From assembly GCA_023398955.1 (NCBI GenBank), contig JAEWRL010000168.1, positions 1 through 64,000 of the forward strand: DNA of 64,000 bases. The letters are read 5' to 3'. This DNA is from Pseudomonadota bacterium. GTDB lineage: Bacteria > Myxococcota_A > Polyangia > Polyangiales > Polyangiaceae. Both the position numbers and the translations under genes were made by a program. Of this stretch, positions 7,317 through 21,566 are shown piece after piece; position 1 is the stretch's first letter; each line of letters begins with the position of its first letter. The notes below the pieces were generated by a model that worked only from the letters and a program-made list of their open reading frames with translations, ran no database searches and was not told the DNA's origin.

Positions 7317-9238
7317 GCCAGCGCGATACCGCCCCCAGCTTCCTGTACGAACCGCAGGTCCTCTATCTCTACCAGCTGCTCGACGAGCTTCACCGCGGGC
7401 TCCTACGTATTCCGAAGTTCCAAAGGCCGTTCCGATGGACCCTGGAAGAGCGTCTGGCCCTGCTCGACTCAGTGCGGGAGGGGCTGCCAATTGGCGGGCT
7501 TCTCGTGTGGCGCACGAGCAAGACGGTGGTTACGCAGTCCGAGGTCGCTGAGAAGGTAGTAGGTGGCGAGGCCGGGGTCGTTCACCAGTACGTTCTCGAC
7601 GGTCTCCAGCGACTCACCACCTTCTACGGCGCTCTCTATTCGGATGGTCCCTACGCAGCCTTCTATGATCTCGCCACGGACGAGTTCGTCGAGCGTGAGG
7701 AAGAGGGGGAGCCGCTCCTGCCCATGAACGCCGTGCTCGACAGTGTGAAGCTCTTGGCTTTTCAGCGCCAGCTCCTCCGCGGAAGGCCCGACGCCGAGGA
7801 CCTCGTCCGCAAGGCAGAGGCCGTGGCACGGTCCTTCCGCGAGTATAAGCTCACCGTGATCGCCGTCGTGACGGACGACCTCGCCGTGGCCACGAAGACC
7901 TTCCAGCGCATCAATCGGCGCGGCCAGATCCTCGGCGAGACGGACATGGTCCATGCCCTGACGTGGACCGAGGCCTTCAGCCTGAATGAGCTGCTCGACG
8001 ATCTCCTCGAACGCCAGCTGGCGCCCCTCGGTTGGGCTCCCGACTCCCTTCGAGATGGCGTGGTATTTCGCGCCATCAAGGTGGCCTTGGGGTTGGATGC
8101 CTACGAGAACGATGGAGACGTCATCGCGGGGCGGCTGAAGAACCGCCCGGACACGCCCGCAGAGGTCGTCGCGGCCTTGCGGCGAGCGATCCTGTTCCTG
8201 CGTGACAGTATCGGTGTGCTCGAACCCGAGCTGCTGCCGTCGCGATCCCAGCTCCTGTGCCTCGCCGAGGCGTTCCGCAGCTGTCCCGAGCCCGCATCCA
8301 AGGGACTGCGGTTGATGGAGGCTTGGTTCTGGGTAACGGCCATCGGCGGAACCTTCACCCGTCCTGGGGGGGCGCTGATCGCGAGGATGATCGGCTACGT
8401 GCGGGAGCTCGCTCGAGGCGTGACCGGCGAGTGGCCGGCACGGCGCCTTCCTCGCCGCGAGCCGTTGCCGTCGCGCTTCGATCTCCGTGACGGCCGTGCT
8501 CGGGCCCTCACCATCCTCCTCGCGGAGGCCAAGGCCAACGCCGAGCAATCAGGCCGCGACAGAAACTCATATCTCGAGCACGGGCGAATGCAGCCCGCTT
8601 TCGACAGGAGCCAGGTCGGGCATGAGCTCGTCGCATGTGCCGGCAACTACCTCCTCGTCGACCAAGCGGAGGCGGGGCGTGAGCGCGACGCAGAGTGGCT
8701 GAGCCTCCAGGGGTTCGAGGCTCCGGCAGGTGAGGCCATTCGCGCGGGGGACTTGAGAAGTGCCGTTCTACATCGGGAGGCTTTGTTGAACCGACTGGAT
8801 CAGCGCGAGTTCAGCTATGGGATGTGGCGGCTGGACCTCGATGGTGGGCCACTGGGTGGTCTCCTGGCGCCCCGCGGGGATGCGACTCACCCTGGCGGCA
8901 CGCTTCGGGTTCGTGGGCTGCTTGGAGGGATTCCCCAGGACCGGCATGCCTGGCTCGTGTACCGTCGATGGAGCGCCAGTAGCCCCACGCAGCAGGGCTG
9001 CTGGCCGTTGGTGGAAGTCTTGGGCGAGTTCGAAGAATTCGAGGTCGACGTCGAGCTGGATACAGCCCCGGGATTGGTGGCTCTCGAGCTCATCGTCGTT
9101 GACCGTGATTGGCACGAGGCTTTGTCACGGCTGGCCCCACCCAGGTCCGCAGCCGAGATCCCCATACCGGACGCAGTGCCCACCCTCGATCAGGTCTTCA
9201 TCGATATCGCGCCGACCGAGGCGCCCAACAGCCAATGA
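7313..9238 (+). CDS. DUF262 (GmrS/ParB-like) protein, third gene of the defence operon
   Basis: 641 residues from a GTG that overlaps the previous stop (GTGA), so it is translationally coupled. DUF262 hallmarks are IPKFQRPFRW (residues 33-42), VLDGLQRLTTFYGAL (94-108, the D-G-x-Q-R motif) and FQRINRRGQILGETDM (the F-x-R-x-N-x-x-G motif). In type IV restriction enzymes of the GmrSD/BrxU kind and in SspE, DUF262 binds or hydrolyses nucleotide and controls DNA attack. A C-terminal DUF1524 HNH motif is not evident. The stretch ending CAGNYLLVDQAEAG resembles the tail of such a domain but lacks the usual His-Asn pattern. The last ~200 residues look beta-rich and unassigned. The gene ends nine bases before the convergent transporter genes. 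Confidence 0.85.
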   Translation: MSQRDTAPSFLYEPQVLYLYQLLDELHRGLLRIPKFQRPFRWTLEERLALLDSVREGLPIGGLLVWRTSKTVVTQSEVAEKVVGGEAGVVHQYVLDGLQRLTTFYGALYSDGPYAAFYDLATDEFVEREEEGEPLLPMNAVLDSVKLLAFQRQLLRGRPDAEDLVRKAEAVARSFREYKLTVIAVVTDDLAVATKTFQRINRRGQILGETDMVHALTWTEAFSLNELLDDLLERQLAPLGWAPDSLRDGVVFRAIKVALGLDAYENDGDVIAGRLKNRPDTPAEVVAALRRAILFLRDSIGVLEPELLPSRSQLLCLAEAFRSCPEPASKGLRLMEAWFWVTAIGGTFTRPGGALIARMIGYVRELARGVTGEWPARRLPRREPLPSRFDLRDGRARALTILLAEAKANAEQSGRDRNSYLEHGRMQPAFDRSQVGHELVACAGNYLLVDQAEAGRERDAEWLSLQGFEAPAGEAIRAGDLRSAVLHREALLNRLDQREFSYGMWRLDLDGGPLGGLLAPRGDATHPGGTLRVRGLLGGIPQDRHAWLVYRRWSASSPTQQGCWPLVEVLGEFEEFEVDVELDTAPGLVALELIVVDRDWHEALSRLAPPRSAAEIPIPDAVPTLDQVFIDIAPTEAPNSQ

Positions 9239-9247
9239 AATGGTCCC

Positions 9248-9697
9248 TCACCCCTCCGTCGTGTCGCGGCGTAGGGTGAGGGCGCGCGCCGCGGTGAGGC
9301 CGCCCGCCAGGGCTCCAGTGACGAGGGTGGCCCGCACGACGTTGTCGAGCCCCGCCTGGAGGTCCCCATGGACGAAGCTCACCAGGGCCTCATAGGCCGG
9401 GATGCCCGGGACCAGGGGGATGATCCCGGGGATTGTGAAGATGACGCGGGGGCTGCGCCCGTGCTTGGCGATCAGGTATCCCAAGGTGCCGATGCAGAAC
9501 GACGCCACGAAGGAGGCGGCCGCCGGGGCGAAGCCGGAGGCCAGGAGGGTGGCGCGTACGAGGAACCCCACCATGCCCGTGAGGGCGCCCCGCAGCAGCA
9601 GGTCCTTGGGCACGTTGAACCAGATGGCAAAGCCCAGGGTGGCAAAGAAGCCGAGGGCTGCTTGCTGTGCGACCGTCGCGAGGAGCTCGAGTTCCAT
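9248..9697 (-). CDS. YjjB-like half of a threonine/serine (ThrE-type) exporter
   Basis: 149 residues with four hydrophobic segments. It carries the family stretch GIIPLVPGIPAYEAL after the third helix and a cytoplasmic end LRRDTTEG. It matches the small DUF3815/ThrE_2 (YjjB) subunit, which works with a YjjP/DUF1212 partner in the inner membrane. In E. coli YjjPB exports succinate; in Corynebacterium the fused ThrE exports threonine and serine. The partner gene lies 11 bases upstream in the same operon. The ATG at 9697 was chosen because upstream frame sequence is antisense to the partner. Confidence 0.88.
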   Translation of the reverse strand: MELELLATVAQQAALGFFATLGFAIWFNVPKDLLLRGALTGMVGFLVRATLLASGFAPAAASFVASFCIGTLGYLIAKHGRSPRVIFTIPGIIPLVPGIPAYEALVSFVHGDLQAGLDNVVRATLVTGALAGGLTAARALTLRRDTTEG

Positions 9698-9708
9698 GGC
9701 CTGGTTCC

Positions 9709-10542
9709 TCAAACCGCCCGCCCCACGACGGCAAAGGCCGCCAGCACCCCGACCCCGAGACAGGCGACGACGAGGGTGGCCAGGGCGCCTCGCGCCAGAC
9801 CCGCTTCGTAGTCGCCGTGGATGATATCGAGCAGGCTCGTCACCAGGGGTACGCCCGGGACCAGGTAGAGCACCGAGGCGAGCATGGCGCGACCTGGGTC
9901 GCCGATACCGTGGTGGAGGCTCACGCCGAGGGTGGCGCCGTAGGTCGTGCCGAGCTCGAAGCCGAGGGCCGCGCCGTAGGCCGTGACGCTGGATGCGAAG
10001 GAGCAGCCCACGACGAGGGTCACGAGCTGGAAGTGACGTGCGTGCAGGAAGAGCCGCAGGACATGGCCCAGGGCTGCGCCGACGAAGGCCGCCGCCATCT
10101 GCCAGCCGTTGCCGCCGATGGCGCCGCAGAAGGCCGCGCAGGAAAGGCCGAGGGCCGGCACGGTGAGCCAACGCGGGTAGCCGTGGGGCGTGCGCTCGAT
10201 GCCGTCGAGGCGCTGCGCAAGGCCGGCTGCCGTGATCCCGGTTGGATGGCGCTTGAGCTCCCGAGAGAGGCGGTCCAGCTCGCGCATGCGGGACATGTTC
10301 ACCCCCAGTTCGCGTAGGCGCACCAGCCTAGTCCAAGGCTTCCCCTGCTCCCACACCGAGACGAGCATTGACGTCGGGGTGACGACGCACTCCGTGTGCT
10401 CGAAACCGAGGGCGCGCGCGGCTCGCTCCACGACGGCGCGCACCCGGAAGGCTGCGGCGCCCGAGCGAGCCAGAAGGAGCCCGATGCGAAAGACGGGACG
10501 CAGGCGGTGCTCGAGGTCGGGTGACGGTCGTTCGTTTTCCAT
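9709..10542 (-). CDS. YjjP-like half of a threonine/serine (ThrE-type) exporter
   Basis: 277 residues from the ATG at 10542; a further in-frame ATG at 10593 would add 17 basic residues. The soluble N-terminus (GLLLARSGAAAFRVRAVVERAARALG ... TPTSMLVSVWEQG) is typical of DUF1212. It is followed by about five hydrophobic segments with the conserved VLYLVPGVPLVTSLLDIIHGD near the end. It forms the transporter together with the YjjB-like protein encoded just downstream. Export of small amino acids or dicarboxylates is inferred from the family; the substrate here is unknown. Confidence 0.88.
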   Translation of the reverse strand: MENERPSPDLEHRLRPVFRIGLLLARSGAAAFRVRAVVERAARALGFEHTECVVTPTSMLVSVWEQGKPWTRLVRLRELGVNMSRMRELDRLSRELKRHPTGITAAGLAQRLDGIERTPHGYPRWLTVPALGLSCAAFCGAIGGNGWQMAAAFVGAALGHVLRLFLHARHFQLVTLVVGCSFASSVTAYGAALGFELGTTYGATLGVSLHHGIGDPGRAMLASVLYLVPGVPLVTSLLDIIHGDYEAGLARGALATLVVACLGVGVLAAFAVVGRAV

Positions 10543-11055
10543 GACGCGCGAGGTTCGGGCCCTCCCCTTGCCATTTGCCCATGGCAGCTGCAACAGGCGA
10601 GGACGCGCGCGTCCCTGGCGCTTTGGAGGCTCGGGGGAAGGCGCAGCCGAGATGCTCCCGCGGAGGCTGCGGGGTGGCGGCCATGGGGTTGGCAGCCTCC
10701 AGCGCGCCGTGGTCGAATCACGTTACTATCGTCGTCATCCGACGCGCGAAGGGTGAGTACGCGGAGGAGAGGATGGACGAGCTGCTTCCCGTGTGAGCTG
10801 CCTAGCGGCAGGGTCACACTCGGGCGTCGCTCGCCCCTCGCGCCAAGGGGACCTCCGGAGCGCGCGGCGCTGCGCGGCGTTTGCCGAGGCGGCGACAGAT
10901 TATTGGCGGTCTACGCCGGTTGTCCGCGAGGCGCGGGCTCCTGCGGCCAGGCTTCGAGAGAAACCCAGACCTACTACTATGGGTTACGGCAATGCTGCAA
11001 GCCCTCGTTCCGGAGGGGAGGCGAAAGGTAGGTCGGGGTGGGCCCCGGAGATCTC
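10543..11055. other. divergent intergenic region without a supported gene
   Basis: Lies between the transporter operon and the giant Cys-rich lipoprotein gene. The open frame of the lipoprotein runs back to 10881, but that part is Arg-rich, lacks a signal peptide and is not repeat-like, so it is treated as leader. Nothing else was recognised. Confidence 0.4.
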
Positions 11056-11083
11056 CTGACAGCACCCATCGACTACTTAATAA
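11056..11083 (+). promoter_or_regulatory. candidate sigma-70-like promoter of the Cys-rich lipoprotein gene
   Basis: CTGACA and TAATAA are separated by 16 bases in a short AT-rich patch about 75 bases before the ATG at 11157. The -10-like element is unusually AT-rich for this genome. Based on sequence resemblance alone. Confidence 0.4.
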
Positions 11084-11156
11084 ATTGCTGATAGCGTGTG
11101 TGCTCCAGCCGTACGTTTGCGGGGCGGCTGTCGTCAAGCGCGTCTCGGAGTCGAAT

Positions 11157-17837
<6,681 letters not shown>

Positions 17838-17858
17838 TCCTGCCGACTGCGGGTGACA

Positions 17859-17912
17859 GGGGTCCCAGGTTCTCTGGGGCCCCGTTGTAACGGGCGCGAC
17901 CGCGCCCGCAAC
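17859..17912 (+). terminator. two hairpins after the Cys-rich lipoprotein gene
   Basis: A 10-bp stem with one G-T wobble (17859-17868 with 17874-17883) is followed by an 8-bp perfect GC stem (17891-17898 with 17901-17908) extended by GTTG/CAAC. There is no U-run, so if it terminates, it is not a classical intrinsic terminator. It sits between convergent genes. Confidence 0.5.
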
Positions 17913-17996
17913 GAGGCGCGAGCGCAGACTTGGCGTCCCCCCGCCGCCCGCGCCACCGCGCCTGCCCCCACGGCGATGCTCGCGTCTGCGTCGCGG

Positions 17997-18395
17997 TTAC
18001 GCCGCGCCGCGGGGCTTGTGCTGCGTGCCTCGGCCGGCGGTGATGAAGACGGCGGTGGCCATCCCCCTCACGTCGGCGGTGTGCCAGACGCCTGGTTCGT
18101 TGATCAAGTACTCTCCGGGAGAAAGCGTCGTCGTCTCGACGGCACCATCACGCTCTTGGAGGAGATCGATGCTACCGGCGGTGCAGAGGACGACCTCGCT
18201 CCCGTCGGGGTGCATCTCCCATACGCCCCACGGCTTTGAGAACGTGTGCATCGAGACGAGCCGTGCCTCGGCGCCGTCGGCGGCATGCCGCTCCGCATAG
18301 TCGGCGTACCACGCCATGCCGGTGAGCTCTGGCTCGCTGAGCGCGGTCGCGCCGAGGCCGAGGTGAATCGGGTATGTCGTGAGTGCTTTTGGCAT
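17997..18395 (-). CDS. small cupin-domain protein
   Basis: 132 residues from the ATG at 18395; an ATG nine codons upstream is possible. It is a single conserved beta-barrel (cupin) with the usual metal-site surroundings: MHTFSKPWGVWEMHPDGSEVVLCTAG in the first part and LSPGEYLINEPGVWHTADV in the second. The N-terminus (YPIHLGLGATALSEPELTGMAWYADYAERHAADGAEARLVSMH) is characteristic of a small bacterial cupin family often annotated only by fold. The role may be binding or turnover of a small ligand; no pathway is evident. It is convergent with the Cys-rich lipoprotein gene. Confidence 0.8.
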   Translation of the reverse strand: MPKALTTYPIHLGLGATALSEPELTGMAWYADYAERHAADGAEARLVSMHTFSKPWGVWEMHPDGSEVVLCTAGSIDLLQERDGAVETTTLSPGEYLINEPGVWHTADVRGMATAVFITAGRGTQHKPRGAA

Positions 18396-18834
18396 GCTGG
18401 TTCCGAGCTCCGCGTTCTGCATGTTCTGAGGAAGCGGCCGCGCTCCTCGCGCTGCGCACCGCCGCCACGGCGATGATGGGGAATCTTGGTGCAACGGCGT
18501 TCGCGTCAAGGGGAGCCAACCCGGCAGGCACAGACTGCAAGAGGCTCCAACGCTCCCAACGTGTCTCTCCGTTCGTTTCCGGCTGCTCCGACCCAGGAGT
18601 GGTCGCGTGAGGCGTCGCAGGAGAGGTAGCGCGGAGCCCGACCCCTGGTCGGAGCGGTGCGCTGAGCTTGCCTCGGACTCCCGCCGCGCAGCGCCTTCGT
18701 CCGCGTCGGTGCGTAGGAGAGGCGGCGCGGCGCGGTATTCGGACGGTGAGCGGCGCGCCCTTTCAGAGCTCGAGCCTCCCTGTGATGGTCGTCGCGCCCG
18801 TTACGGTGGGCGCTCCCCAACCTCCTCCGCCTCG
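18396..18834. other. intergenic, nothing recognised
   Basis: GC-rich stretch between the cupin start and the operator-like palindrome. Open frames here are Arg/Ala/Ser-rich without protein-like features. Confidence 0.4.
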
Positions 18835-18859
18835 AAACGTGTACACTCAGTACACGTTT
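18835..18859. promoter_or_regulatory. perfect inverted repeat, candidate operator
   Basis: AAACGTGTAC, five spacer bases (ACTCA), then GTACACGTTT: a perfect 10-bp inverted repeat centred about 73 bases before the TIGR02147 start. The surrounding 60 bases are markedly AT-richer than the genome. The size suits a dimeric regulator. Autoregulation by the downstream protein, or control of that gene and the serpin, is inference. Confidence 0.6.
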
Positions 18860-18919
18860 ACGTGGTCATGGCTGCCCAAATTTGCGGCATTTTCTCGGTT
18901 ATGAGTCACGATTTGGATC

Positions 18920-19786
18920 GTGGATACCCCGAATGGAGTAAACGTTTTCGAGTACCTCGACTATCGCGAGTTCCTTCGTGACCTCTACCGGCACAGAAAG
19001 GCGACTGAGTACGGCTTCTCGTACCGGGCTTTCTCCCGGCGCGCGGGGCTCCGCTCGACGAACTACCTGAAGCTCGTGATGGACGGGGAGCGCAACATCA
19101 CGCCCGAGATGGCGGTCCAGTTCGCCAAGGGCTGCGGGCTCGAGGACCAGGAGGCGGACTACTTCTGCGAGCTCGTCGCCTTCAACCAGAGCCAGAGCGC
19201 CGTCGAACGCAATCGCTGTCACGAGCGGCTGACACGGTTCAGGGAGTACCGCAGCATCCACAAGCTCGACGCGGCGCAGGCGGCTTATCATTCCACTTGG
19301 TATCTGCCTGCGATTCGCGAGCTGGTGGCGCGGTCCGACTTCCGCGAGGACCCAAGGTGGATCGCGCGCACGCTGACGCCGCGCATCACGGCAGACGAGG
19401 CCGAACGTGCCATCGGTACGCTGCTGACCCTGGGCCTCTTGGAGCGAGATGCAGAGGGCCGTCTGCGCCAGGCGGAGGCCCTCATCACGACGGGATCAGG
19501 GCCCCTGGGGCACCACATAGTGAATTATCACCGCACGATGATGGCCCGCGCCGCGGAGGCGCTAGACACCGTTGTCCGAGAAGAGCGGGAGATCTCCAGC
19601 GTTACGCTGTGCGTATCCCATGACGTCATGCTGGACATCAAGGAGCGAATCCGTGAGTTCCGCCGCGAGCTCCTCCAGGTGGCCGAGCTCGGCGGCGCCC
19701 CGGAGCGGGTAGTCCAGATCAACTTTCAACTCTTTCCCTTATCGGAGAAGAAGGAGCGCGACAATGATGAGAGCGTCGATGAGTGA
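18920..19786 (+). CDS. TIGR02147 family protein (putative regulator)
   Basis: 288 residues from a GTG. The conserved N-terminus has VFEYLDYREFLRDLY and FSYRAFSRRAGLRSTNYLKLVMDGERNIT, a helix-turn-helix-like part. A middle region has LVAFNQSQS and EYRSIHKLDAAQAAYHSTWYLPAIRELV. The DUF4423-type C-terminal part has ISSVTLCVS, RIREFRRELLQVAE and VVQINFQLFPLS. The family is abundant in Fibrobacter and myxobacteria, and its members are thought to act as transcriptional regulators. Its 3' end overlaps the serpin gene by 23 bases, so the two are co-transcribed. No good ribosome site precedes the GTG, but the homology starts here. Confidence 0.85.
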   Translation: MDTPNGVNVFEYLDYREFLRDLYRHRKATEYGFSYRAFSRRAGLRSTNYLKLVMDGERNITPEMAVQFAKGCGLEDQEADYFCELVAFNQSQSAVERNRCHERLTRFREYRSIHKLDAAQAAYHSTWYLPAIRELVARSDFREDPRWIARTLTPRITADEAERAIGTLLTLGLLERDAEGRLRQAEALITTGSGPLGHHIVNYHRTMMARAAEALDTVVREEREISSVTLCVSHDVMLDIKERIREFRRELLQVAELGGAPERVVQINFQLFPLSEKKERDNDESVDE

Positions 19787-21467
19787 GAGGTCCGGAGCGG
19801 GGTCGTCGGGCACTGCCTGCGGCGAGCGTACGACGAACACGTCTGGCAGGTCGTGGAGAGACTCGGTGCGGGGCGTCCCGGCGTCCCGCTGGGCGAGCAC
19901 CCTGGCGTTGTCTGCCGCCGTAGGCATCGCGGGACCCGTCATGGGGTGTAGCAGCGTGGGGACGGAGACAGACAACCCGGGCTCACCAGGCGGCTTGGAG
20001 TTTCGGAGGTCCAGCTTGCCGTACCAGAGCGAGGTGACGGTGCCGGCCGCGGATCGCGACGCCCTCCGGGATGGCAATCAAGTGTTTGCCTGCAGCCTCT
20101 ACCGCGAGATCGTGGACACCACTGCCGCGAGCGAGAACGTCTTCGTTTCTCCCTCTAGCATCTCGACGGTGATGGCCATGACCTACGCTGGCGCCCGCGG
20201 GGATACTGCCAGCGAGATGGCCGACGCCCTCCAGTTTACTCTGCCCAACGCCGCCCTACACCCCGCGATGAACGCGCTCACGCAAGCGCTGCGAGATGCC
20301 ACGGTGGGCACGGACGTGAGCTTCCAGACCCTGAACTCACTTTGGCTAGCGCGCGGCTTCGCCACGGAACCCGACTACCTCGATGTGCTCTCGCAGCACT
20401 ACGATACCGGCGTTTACATGGCGGACTTCGCTGGCGACACCGAGGGCGTGCGCGAGAGCGTCAATGATTGGGCAAGAGAGCAGACCAGCGGGCTCGTCCC
20501 CGAGCTCTTCGGGGCGGGAGCCATTCGGGAGGAGACCGAGCTCGTGCTGACGAACGCGGCCTACCTCTCCGCCCCGTGGCTCGATCGCTTCGATCCCGAG
20601 TCGACCGAGCCCGCCCCATTCCGCCTTCCCGATGGCACCGAGGTCGACGTCCCGATGATGCGGCGGCTCTGGGACTACCCCTTCGTCTTCGACGTGGACT
20701 ACCGCGCCGTCGAGCTGCCGTTCCGCGACGCGAACATGGGCATGGTCTTCGTGCTGCCGAACGAGGGAGAGTTCCGGGTGTTCGAGGAGAGCCTCGACGC
20801 GACCCGTTTGAGGAGGATCGCCACAGCACTGGAGGCTGCCCGCTCGCCCGACGAAGAGGGGCCGTTCTTGTACCTGAGGCTGCCCCGCTTCGACTTCGGT
20901 GCGTCGGTGGACTTGCGCCCCCCTCTGGAGGCCCTCGGGATGAGCCTCGCGTTCGACCAATTCGCAGCGGACTTCTCGGGCATCGACCCGGAAGGTCTAC
21001 CCTTCATCGACTCCATCATCCACCGTACGACGATCGAGGTCGACGAGTACGGCACAACGGCTGCGGCAGCTTCCGGTGAGGTCATGGAACCCGAGCCCAT
21101 CACCCCACGCTTGACCTTCGACCGTCCCTTCGTGTTCTTCATCTACGATCACGAGACCCAGTCCGTCCTCTTCATGGGACGGCTGGTGCGCCCCAGTGGA
21201 GACGCGCGGGAGCCTGCGTCCCCGCCGGAGACGAGGACGGACATCGCGATTATCTGCGAGGTCTTGGCCGACTGCGCGGGTCGCACTACCACCGAGAGCG
21301 AGTGCGCGGCAGCGCTCGAGGGCGATGAGCCGGCGGTCGTCGAGCAATGTGCGGACTGTTACCTCGCCAAGGACGACCTCTGCAGCGGTTCTCCGGGCTG
21401 CTCGTGGGGCCCCGACGTATGCGCGCCGGACGCCTGCGCCGAGTACTGTCCAGCCCAATCATTCTGA
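19764..21467 (+). CDS. serpin (serine/cysteine protease inhibitor), predicted lipoprotein
   Basis: 567 residues. The ATG at 19764 has AAGGAG eight bases upstream; a second ATG lies five codons later. An unusually long N-terminus (about 60 residues) leads to a lipobox-like PVMGC, so surface anchoring is likely. The serpin body runs from about residue 100 to 475 and includes NVFVSPSSISTVMAMTYAGA. Its hinge (EVDEYGTTAAAASGE) has the small residues that let the reactive loop insert, predicting an inhibitory serpin. The family signature RLTFDRPFVFFIYDHE follows. Alignment of the loop places P1 near the Glu of MEPEPITPR, which is unusual and uncertain. A Cys-rich tail (about 12 Cys) follows the serpin fold. 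It overlaps the upstream TIGR02147 gene. Confidence 0.92.
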   Translation: MMRASMSERSGAGSSGTACGERTTNTSGRSWRDSVRGVPASRWASTLALSAAVGIAGPVMGCSSVGTETDNPGSPGGLEFRRSSLPYQSEVTVPAADRDALRDGNQVFACSLYREIVDTTAASENVFVSPSSISTVMAMTYAGARGDTASEMADALQFTLPNAALHPAMNALTQALRDATVGTDVSFQTLNSLWLARGFATEPDYLDVLSQHYDTGVYMADFAGDTEGVRESVNDWAREQTSGLVPELFGAGAIREETELVLTNAAYLSAPWLDRFDPESTEPAPFRLPDGTEVDVPMMRRLWDYPFVFDVDYRAVELPFRDANMGMVFVLPNEGEFRVFEESLDATRLRRIATALEAARSPDEEGPFLYLRLPRFDFGASVDLRPPLEALGMSLAFDQFAADFSGIDPEGLPFIDSIIHRTTIEVDEYGTTAAAASGEVMEPEPITPRLTFDRPFVFFIYDHETQSVLFMGRLVRPSGDAREPASPPETRTDIAIICEVLADCAGRTTTESECAAALEGDEPAVVEQCADCYLAKDDLCSGSPGCSWGPDVCAPDACAEYCPAQSF

Positions 21468-21486
21468 AGGCCAAAGGTGAGACGCA

Positions 21487-21513
21487 CCGCCCCCTTCGAG
21501 GGAGAGGGGGCGG
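21487..21513. terminator. hairpin between convergent serpin and binding-protein genes
   Basis: A perfect 8-bp stem (CCGCCCCC at 21487-21494, GGGGGCGG at 21506-21513) with an 11-base loop, placed about 20 bases after the serpin stop. No U-run on either side. Confidence 0.5.
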
Positions 21514-21566
21514 CGGGGTGGGGGAGACTCTCGGCCGACCAAAGCCGAAGTGTTCGGCGCTAGTTG

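Noticed and set aside
10881..11156. 92-residue N-terminal extension of the Cys-rich lipoprotein frame
   Set aside because: Arg-rich, no signal peptide; the ATG at 11157 starts a proper lipoprotein signal and lies downstream of a plausible promoter.
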